DNA from: an uncultured Armatimonadota bacterium
Lineage (GTDB): Bacteria > Armatimonadota > Armatimonadia > Armatimonadales > Armatimonadaceae
Direction of reading: 5' to 3'
NCBI GenBank assembly: GCA_903881535.1
Contig: CAIRTT010000252.1
Span: forward strand, 1 to 12,362
Length of the DNA stretch: 12,362 nucleotides
Part shown: piece by piece, positions 7,939 to 12,362 of the stretch
Layout: each line of letters opens with the position of its first letter
Numbering within the stretch: the first letter of the stretch is position 1
Program-made: the position numbers and the translations under genes
The notes under the pieces: model-generated
What the model was told of the DNA's origin: nothing
Seen by the model: only the letters and a program-made list of their open reading frames with translations
Databases searched by the model: none

Positions 7939-9162
7939 TTAAGCGCCCAACGTCCAGGATCGGATGGACTTCTGATCCCGAATAACCATTTGGTTTCCGG
8001 CGAAACATGGTATCGACCAGAGGCTTCCTGGCTCAGCAATTGTGTAGGTGAAGAGTGGTGTCCAAGCCTTTGTGGATGCATCAGCGACTGTGACTTCTCC
8101 GGAATCGGAAACAATCACAATATGCTTTCCAACCAAGGTGACGTTGACGATTTGTTTGGCGATGCGAGGGCTTGTCCAGAGTGTGGCCCCCGACGAAATA
8201 GAGACACAGATGGCCCGCCTCGAACGCATATCGAAGCCAACAAGGGCATCATCAAGAATGACCGGATTTGTCATGTATGTGCTCATCTCCGCATTCTTCC
8301 AAGCGGACTTGAGTTCATATTTTCCATTGATGAGTTGGACATCAACCGCTTCCGTTGGCCGCGCTTCTCCAGAAATGATCAGCCGATTCCCAACCGGTAT
8401 CGCATTACAAATGGTCTGTTCATACATCGCCGTGTAAGGAGAATCCCAGAGTATCTGCTTGGATGCGCGATCAATCCCAGCGAGGCGCTTGCCCGAAAAA
8501 GACATCAGGAGCTGCTTACCGTGCATCTCCGTAAAGACCGGGCTTGTGTAAGACCCCTTTTCCTTCAGTACAGACCACTGGAGGACACCATCGGATACAC
8601 GGAACGCCGCGATGGAACCTGCCTTTTGGCCGCCAACATTGAAAATGACATTGTCGCCATCGGCGAGGGCACTCGATGAAACGCCACAGATTGGGAAGTT
8701 CGCATCCCCGCCACCGGGCATTTTCTCGGAACCGCCATACTCTTTTGCACAATCATGACGCCATTTGAGCTTGCCTGATCGGGCATCGACAGCGGTCATC
8801 ATCCCGCCAAGGCCAAGCGAAAAAATCGTTCCCTGGTGATACAGCGGAGTCGCATTTGGGCCTTTGCCTGCGGTTGGATCGGGCGCGACGAAAGTCGATG
8901 GATACTTGTATTCCCAAAGAAGCTTTCCGGTGGCCTGATCCAGTGCGAAGATACGCTCTAAGCCGGCAGGTTGCACGGCGGTTCTGTCCATGCAGTAGAC
9001 ACGTCCATCGGCGATGATTGGCGATGCATAACCAATCCCTACGGGTGTCGTCCAGCTTGCCTTTGGAAGCTTGGCTGGCCATGGGAGTGTTTGTGGGATG
9101 GTTCCATTACGTGATGGTCCCCGCCATTGCGGCCAATCCTGTCCATTGCCAATAATACGCAT
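7939..9162 (-). CDS. PQQ-like beta-propeller repeat protein without a visible signal peptide
   Basis: A 407-residue protein made of repeated propeller blades. It opens with DWPQWRGPSRNG, the usual first blade of the outer-membrane/PQQ-like WD40-like proteins common in Planctomycetes and relatives. Blades repeat the pattern 'A-D-x-x-[ST]-G-K-x-x-W': ALDQATGKLLWEY, AVDARSGKLKWRH, AFRVSDGVLQWSV, GIDRASKQILWDS and CVSISSGATLWTS. No PQQ-dehydrogenase catalytic residues or heme site are evident, so it is probably a binding scaffold. The start ATG follows GGAG by 8 nt, and an in-frame TAG lies seven codons upstream. The short MRIIGNGQ leader is therefore genuine and contains no export signal, whereas most family members are exported. 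It is the first gene of a leftward run with ribokinase. Its function there is unknown. Confidence 0.85.
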   Translation of the reverse strand: MRIIGNGQDWPQWRGPSRNGTIPQTLPWPAKLPKASWTTPVGIGYASPIIADGRVYCMDRTAVQPAGLERIFALDQATGKLLWEYKYPSTFVAPDPTAGKGPNATPLYHQGTIFSLGLGGMMTAVDARSGKLKWRHDCAKEYGGSEKMPGGGDANFPICGVSSSALADGDNVIFNVGGQKAGSIAAFRVSDGVLQWSVLKEKGSYTSPVFTEMHGKQLLMSFSGKRLAGIDRASKQILWDSPYTAMYEQTICNAIPVGNRLIISGEARPTEAVDVQLINGKYELKSAWKNAEMSTYMTNPVILDDALVGFDMRSRRAICVSISSGATLWTSPRIAKQIVNVTLVGKHIVIVSDSGEVTVADASTKAWTPLFTYTIAEPGSLWSIPCFAGNQMVIRDQKSIRSWTLGA

Positions 9163-9270
9163 TTCGTGTGCTCCAACAAGGTTCTAACAATACAGTGTAC
9201 AGTCATGAGCAATCGTAGGCGCATAGCTCGTAAATGATCGGCAAAGCAGCAAATTCGGTAACATATCGGA
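9163..9270. promoter_or_regulatory. Divergent intergenic region between the propeller gene and exonuclease III
   Basis: The 108-nt gap separates two genes transcribed away from each other, so it must hold a promoter for each unless transcription starts inside a neighbour. I see no clear -35/-10 consensus and no strong operator palindrome. The assignment rests on gene arrangement only. Confidence 0.4.
9171..9174 (-). promoter_or_regulatory. Ribosome binding site fixing the start of the propeller protein
   Basis: On the minus strand GGAG sits 8 nt upstream of the ATG at 9160-9162. Together with the in-frame TAG about seven codons upstream, it fixes the N-terminus and shows that no signal peptide is hidden in a longer form. 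Confidence 0.7.
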
Positions 9271-10059
9271 ATGCGAATCATCACGGCTAACCTCAACGGA
9301 ATCCGCTCCGCCCAAAAGAAGGGCTTTTTCGACTGGATGGCGACGACAAACGCCGATGTCGTCTGTGTTCAGGAGCTTAAGGCACAACAGGCTGATCTCA
9401 CGGACGAGATGAATGCTCCTTCAAGTTATGCGGGCTACTTCAGTTTTGCCGTCGAAAAGGGCTACAGCGGCGTTGGGATATATGCCAAACAAGCCCCAGT
9501 CAATCTACGATATACGCTTGACCATCCAATTTTCGATACCGAGGGTCGCTATGTTGAAGCAGAATTCGCGAACTACACCGTGGTGTCGCTCTATCTTCCA
9601 TCTGCAAGCTCACGCAACCCTGAAGAGCAAGTTGTAAAGCAGCAGAAAAAGGATGAAGCCCTGCGTTTCTTCGCCGAGCATATGCAAAGCCTGAAAGCAT
9701 CCGGACGCTCAATTATCATTTGTGGAGATTGGAACATAGCGCACACGGAGAAAGACATTAAGAACGCCAAAGGCAACAAGAACTCCAGTGGCTTCCTCCC
9801 GCATGAACGGCAGTGGATGACAGATCGCTTCGATGGGGATGGCTGGGTGGACATTTTCCGTTCCCTCTATCCAGATGAAGAAGCATTGGGTTACTCGTGG
9901 TGGTCCAATATGCCGGGTGTCTTCGCAAAAAACGTTGGTTGGCGGTTGGACTATCACGTGACCTCAGAGGACATCGGGAAGCGATCACAAGCTGCATTTG
10001 TCTACAAGGATGTCCGTTTCTCTGACCATTCGCCGGTGGTCGTGGACTATTCGGACTAA
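9271..10059 (+). CDS. xth: Exodeoxyribonuclease III (AP endonuclease / 3'-5' exonuclease)
   Basis: A 262-residue Mg-dependent DNA repair nuclease of the EEP superfamily. It cleaves at abasic sites and trims blocked 3' ends in base-excision repair. All family motifs are present: NLNGIRSA with Asn7, VVCVQELK with metal ligand Glu35, SLYLPSASS with Tyr108, CGDWNIAH with Asp153 and Asn155, WRLDYH with Asp227, and SDHSPVVVD with the catalytic pair Asp252-His253. The LPSASS form replaces the P-N-G seen in E. coli XthA and fits the subgroup with YxPSGSS. The ATG is the first possible start because a TAA lies three codons upstream (9259-9261). Only GGA directly precedes it, so the ribosome site is weak. 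It appears to be a single-gene unit diverging from the propeller/ribokinase run. Confidence 0.93.
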   Translation: MRIITANLNGIRSAQKKGFFDWMATTNADVVCVQELKAQQADLTDEMNAPSSYAGYFSFAVEKGYSGVGIYAKQAPVNLRYTLDHPIFDTEGRYVEAEFANYTVVSLYLPSASSRNPEEQVVKQQKKDEALRFFAEHMQSLKASGRSIIICGDWNIAHTEKDIKNAKGNKNSSGFLPHERQWMTDRFDGDGWVDIFRSLYPDEEALGYSWWSNMPGVFAKNVGWRLDYHVTSEDIGKRSQAAFVYKDVRFSDHSPVVVDYSD

Positions 10060-10114
10060 AGCCATCAAAAGCACAGCTACTGTTGATTGGCTGAACCACT
10101 CTGGTTGATGGCTT
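10059..10114 (+). repeat. 10-bp inverted repeat just after the exonuclease III stop
   Basis: AAGCCATCAA (10059-10068) is the exact reverse complement of TTGATGGCTT (10105-10114), with 36 nt between. A near copy of the right arm, TTGATTGGCT (10083-10092), lies inside the loop and could pair with the same left arm with one bulge. No T-tract follows, so it is not a classical intrinsic terminator. It may fold as a 3' end structure of the exonuclease mRNA. Confidence 0.45.
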
Positions 10115-10132
10115 CTACAGCCGGCAACAACG

Positions 10133-10164
10133 AAAAAATCCTCCCAGTGTTGACTGGGAGGATT
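10133..10164 (-). terminator. Intrinsic terminator of the prepilin-lipoprotein operon (leftward)
   Basis: AATCCTCCCAGT (10137-10148) and ACTGGGAGGATT (10153-10164) form a perfect 12-bp stem with a GTTG tetraloop. The A-run at 10133-10138 reads as a T-run after the hairpin on the minus strand, while the + side (GACTACATT) has none. The terminator therefore serves leftward transcription. It lies 23 nt past the lipoprotein stop at 10188. Confidence 0.92.
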
Positions 10165-10187
10165 GACTACATTAGCATCCGAGTCAA

Positions 10188-10358
10188 CTAACGGTTCATC
10201 CCGTTGTTGTTCTTCATGCTTTCCTTAACACTTTCAGGTGTGATTTTCACGGTTTCACCGGTTGCTTCACTTCCACTGAACTTCTTCTCGTCCTTACTGC
10301 AACCAGCAGTGATGAAAAGAACACATATCACGGCGAAAATAGTGAATATTCGTTGCAT
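10188..10358 (-). CDS. Small lipoprotein coupled to the DUF1559 prepilin
   Basis: A 56-residue gene, short enough to be missed by many gene callers. The N-terminus (MQRIFTIFAVICVLFITAGC) is a lipoprotein signal: basic start, hydrophobic core, then TAGC with Cys20. Thr at -3 is tolerated but not ideal. The mature part is about 37 residues, hydrophilic and Lys/Glu/Ser-rich (SKDEKKFSGSEATGETVKIT), and ends in KNNNGMNR. Its ATG at 10356-10358 is 8 nt after the prepilin stop. The ribosome site AGGGGA (minus strand, 10363-10368) overlaps that stop codon, and the strong leftward terminator follows. Ribosome site, lipobox and terminator together make it a convincing gene. The function is unknown; association with the pilin at the envelope is inferred from the operon. 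Confidence 0.85.
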   Translation of the reverse strand: MQRIFTIFAVICVLFITAGCSKDEKKFSGSEATGETVKITPESVKESMKNNNGMNR

Positions 10359-10366
10359 ACAGTCCC

Positions 10367-11191
10367 CTATGGATTGGAGGTATACCAGCTACCATCAGCA
10401 TTCTGGTGCGGAATACCCCAGAATTCATGCTGGCCAGCGTATGGACCCTGTGAGATACGGAACAGGCGAATGACTTGCCCATCCAGCGCAGCACAGGTGT
10501 ACGGAGTTCCATTCGCAGCTGTCGAGAGCTTTGCAGGTACTGCCTTCGCATGTCCATCGGCATAGTTTACGTTGACCATCCCGTTATGCCGTGCAGCAAC
10601 TGGGCTCCAGAAAGCTCCGCATGCAAAGTCAGGTGGAGGGTTGACTGCTTGAATCGTTGGAACGCCATCGGAGATAAACGCTGTCTCAGCGATGTATTCG
10701 AGGCTTGCCTGTGTTTTGGCTGCCCGGCCATTTCCAAAGAAGTTTGATGGTGATCCTTGCTCAACAACTGCATAGTTGAAGTTGTAGGAAAGGTATTGGT
10801 ATGGAGGTGAGCCAACACACAGTGGAGGCGCTCCCATCGCACCTTGGATGTTCAACCAACCCTTGAAAATGTCGACAGCTTTAGGTGCTGAAGGACACAG
10901 CATGATTTGGCTGTTCTTCTGATAAGGCGATAGCGCGTTGTAGAAAGAGAATACGCACGGAGGGTTGTTTCCCATGTTGATGTACAGGCTGAGTGGATAT
11001 GTTTCATCATAGTCCTGTACGTACATCATTCCGGCGATTCCGGATTGCTTCAGGTTGGACAGACAGGATGCCTGTCGTGCTTTTTCACGTGCCTGCGCGA
11101 AGACAGGGAACAATATTGCGGCAAGGATTGCGATAATCGCAATCACCACAAGTAGTTCAATCAGGGTAAAACCGCTCTTGCGTCGTTGCAT
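10367..11191 (-). CDS. Type II secretion/type IV prepilin-like protein with DUF1559 domain
   Basis: A 274-residue exported pseudopilin. After a basic leader (MQRRKSG) comes the prepilin peptidase site G7|F8, with Glu at +5 of the mature chain and a long hydrophobic helix (TLIELLVVIAIIAILAA). The sequence FPVFAQAREKARQASCLSNLKQ and YVQDYDE follow. The C-terminal half has the H-X9-DG motif (His202, Asp212-Gly213) that defines this family in Planctomycetes, Armatimonadota and relatives. Several cysteines (in the helix exit, CPSAP, PLCVG, FACGAF and YTCAA) could form disulfides outside the membrane. I chose the start at 11189-11191 because GGAGGT (11196-11201) precedes it by 4 nt. The earlier in-frame ATG at 11204-11206 would place that ribosome site inside the gene. 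Such proteins occur in many copies per genome, and their exact role is poorly known. It is followed by a small lipoprotein and a terminator. Confidence 0.93.
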   Translation of the reverse strand: MQRRKSGFTLIELLVVIAIIAILAAILFPVFAQAREKARQASCLSNLKQSGIAGMMYVQDYDETYPLSLYINMGNNPPCVFSFYNALSPYQKNSQIMLCPSAPKAVDIFKGWLNIQGAMGAPPLCVGSPPYQYLSYNFNYAVVEQGSPSNFFGNGRAAKTQASLEYIAETAFISDGVPTIQAVNPPPDFACGAFWSPVAARHNGMVNVNYADGHAKAVPAKLSTAANGTPYTCAALDGQVIRLFRISQGPYAGQHEFWGIPHQNADGSWYTSNP

Positions 11192-11195
11192 AGCG

Positions 11196-11201
11196 ACCTC
11201 C
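11196..11201 (-). promoter_or_regulatory. Ribosome binding site deciding the prepilin start
   Basis: GGAGGT on the minus strand lies 4 nt before the ATG at 11189-11191 and just inside the upstream candidate ATG at 11204-11206. It favours the shorter 274-residue protein with a seven-residue leader, normal for prepilin peptidase substrates. Confidence 0.8.
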
Positions 11202-11222
11202 AACATTTATTTATTTTTGCAC

Positions 11223-11239
11223 TGCAGACAACGTCTGCA
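11223..11239 (-). promoter_or_regulatory. Palindrome upstream of the prepilin gene, possible operator or leader hairpin
   Basis: TGCAGAC and GTCTGCA form a perfect 7-bp inverted repeat around a 3-nt centre (AAC on +). It sits 32-48 nt before the prepilin ATG. On the minus strand an A/T-rich stretch (GCAAAAATAAATAAATG) separates it from the ribosome site. No T-run follows in the direction of transcription, so it does not terminate the aldo/keto reductase transcript. Either a dimeric repressor site or a 5' leader stem-loop would fit. Confidence 0.45.
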
Positions 11240-11291
11240 TTGGCACCAAAATACCATGCATTTGCCGTTCTCGGTGCTGTTTCCTAATTGA

Positions 11292-12362
11292 CTAGGATTC
11301 GCTTAGACGCTTTTGTGCAATCCCACCGTACATGGCATGAATCGCATTCAGAAGCTGCGGCAACCGATCGGCGAACGGGCTTGCAGCGCACGCCTCGCGA
11401 ATTGCTGCAGCATCGATGTCTGCAGCGCTGTTTCCTGGAAACCAGTGGTTGGCGTGCCCAAACAGGTTGTAGCGTGATTTAGCCCATTCCGTCAGGTCAA
11501 GCGGTGCACCAAATGTGAATAAACGTAGTATCTCGAGGACGTGAACGCCGCCAGGAAGTGCTTCCCAGTCCTTCGGGATTCCTTGCTGCCACTTGGACAT
11601 CCAATCTGAACCGTGAAACGCCGTGAGACGTGCGTTCAGATTGTCAAGGACAGGTGCAACTGCAGCTATCGCATTGTCGTAATGTGGAAGCGATGCAACA
11701 TGTGCATCGAAGTCTGTTGGCCGGGATGCACCAATGCTCAGCGTATGGATTTCCGGGTGAGATAAACAAAACAGGTTGTTGAAGGCCATCGGGGTCAGAG
11801 GGGCACAGAGATCGACTAAGCGCTGCGGAGGATCGTAGAGGCGTCCACCTTTATCCGATGGGCTGATGATAAAGACACCCATGTCTTGGCGTGTGGCTTC
11901 ACGAACAGCTTCCCAGTTGAACTGATTGATCCAATACCAATGCAAATTAACGTAGTCAAACTCCCCTGTTGCACATGCTCGGGTAATCACATCGCAAGGC
12001 GCGTGGGTCGAAAGCCCGACACTACGAATACGCCCCTGCTTCTGGAACTCACGTACTACGGATAAACACCCACCAGGCTCAAGGACCTGATCAAGAAGCT
12101 CACCTGTATTAACTCCATGGAATGCAAAGAGGTCAACATGGTCGACTTTCAGGTATGCCATCGACTTTTCGAAGGTTTCCCTAAACTTAGCGGCATCCAT
12201 GGGAGCGATCTTGGTCTGAAGGATGAGTTTAGACCGGTCAAGCTTAGGAAGCACCCAGCCAAGCTGCATTTCACTGCTGCCGTAGCCGCGGGCTGTTTCG
12301 ATATGGTTGATGCCCAATTCCAGGCTACGGTGGATGGTTGCTTCGAGGTTTTCCTGGTTCTC
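11292..12362 (-). CDS. Aldo/keto reductase family protein (partial, N-terminus outside the window)
   Basis: The frame is open from the window edge to a TAG at 11292-11294, giving 356 residues. A TTG at 12315-12317 is not the real start, since the family-conserved sequence (NLEATIHRSLELGINHIETARGYG) runs through it. The N-terminal part is an NADPH-dependent TIM barrel. The catalytic set can be placed as Glu22 (in IETARGYG, where most members have Asp), Tyr27, Lys51 (ILQTKIAP) and His82 (DLFAFHGVN), counting from the first visible codon. The Glu-for-Asp form is usual in a bacterial branch related to COG1453. The C-terminal extension (YNLFGHANHWFPGNSAADID) is also seen in that branch, but no Cys cluster for an iron-sulfur centre is present. 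Substrate unknown. About 100 nt separate it from the prepilin ATG, with no clear terminator between, so read-through is possible. Confidence 0.88.
   Translation of the reverse strand, partial: ENQENLEATIHRSLELGINHIETARGYGSSEMQLGWVLPKLDRSKLILQTKIAPMDAAKFRETFEKSMAYLKVDHVDLFAFHGVNTGELLDQVLEPGGCLSVVREFQKQGRIRSVGLSTHAPCDVITRACATGEFDYVNLHWYWINQFNWEAVREATRQDMGVFIISPSDKGGRLYDPPQRLVDLCAPLTPMAFNNLFCLSHPEIHTLSIGASRPTDFDAHVASLPHYDNAIAAVAPVLDNLNARLTAFHGSDWMSKWQQGIPKDWEALPGGVHVLEILRLFTFGAPLDLTEWAKSRYNLFGHANHWFPGNSAADIDAAAIREACAASPFADRLPQLLNAIHAMYGGIAQKRLSES

Noticed and set aside
7831..8679. 282-codon open frame on the + strand opposite the propeller and ribokinase genes
   Set aside because: It is antisense to two clearly recognisable genes and its translation shows no domain.
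10367..11206. Longer prepilin starting at the ATG at 11204-11206
   Set aside because: The strong GGAGGT ribosome site falls inside this longer form and is correctly spaced for the ATG at 11189-11191.
11244..11278. GCACC...GGTGC pair with an internal ATGCAT, considered as a terminator for the aldo/keto reductase
   Set aside because: The stem is 5 bp over about 25 nt and there is no T-run on the minus strand after it.
11292..12317. Aldo/keto reductase starting at the TTG at 12315-12317
   Set aside because: The frame stays open to the window edge, and the upstream residues match the conserved start of the barrel (EATIHRSLELGIN). The gene is therefore truncated by the window, not initiated there.
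1..12362. CRISPR arrays, insertion sequences, tRNAs, toxin-antitoxin or phage-defence genes
   Set aside because: I looked for direct-repeat arrays, transposase or integrase motifs, tRNA-like folds and small paired ORFs, and saw none that could be supported.

Overview
The window is a stretch of ordinary bacterial chromosome, roughly half GC and tightly packed, with no stretch of more than about 130 bases lacking a gene. The best clue to the host is the type IV prepilin-like protein near the right end. Its N-terminal helix is followed by FPVFAQAREKAR and later YVQDYDE, and it carries an H-X9-DG motif. That combination is typical of DUF1559 proteins of Armatimonadota, with relatives in Planctomycetota and Verrucomicrobiota. 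I infer an armatimonadete or close relative with a two-membrane envelope, because an RND tripartite pump is present. This assignment rests on motif memory, not on a search.

Left third (1-4800, + strand): a tightly coupled efflux operon. The tail of an upstream gene, possibly the TolC-type outer-membrane channel, overlaps an HlyD/CzcB-type adaptor by an ATGA. The adaptor overlaps a CzcA-type heavy-metal RND pump by a GTGA. The pump has the D-x5-D-x6-E signature of the divalent-cation branch and lacks the CusA methionine triad at the aligned positions. Next (4912-6486, + strand) comes a secreted protein with a long, repetitive, charged disordered region, a Tyr/Pro-rich middle and an NTF2-like C-terminal domain. 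It ends at a strong intrinsic terminator.

Middle (6618-9162, - strand): a three-gene run read leftwards. It comprises a PQQ-like beta-propeller protein with no visible signal peptide, a ribokinase whose ATG lies 3 nt after the propeller stop codon, and a small four-helix membrane protein of unknown function. Divergent from it (9271-10059, + strand) is exodeoxyribonuclease III.

Right end (10133-12362, - strand): a DUF1559 prepilin-like protein is followed after 8 nt by a 56-residue lipoprotein, and then by a perfect 12-bp-stem intrinsic terminator pointing leftwards. This looks like a two-gene secretion/surface operon. Upstream of the prepilin, and running off the window edge, is an aldo/keto reductase.

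I found no CRISPR array, insertion sequence, tRNA, rRNA or recognisable defence cassette. The points most worth a second look are the small lipoprotein coupled to the pilin, the disordered-repeat/NTF2-like secreted protein, the unusually long adaptor coiled coil with two tip-like motifs, and the propeller protein that has lost or never had an export signal.
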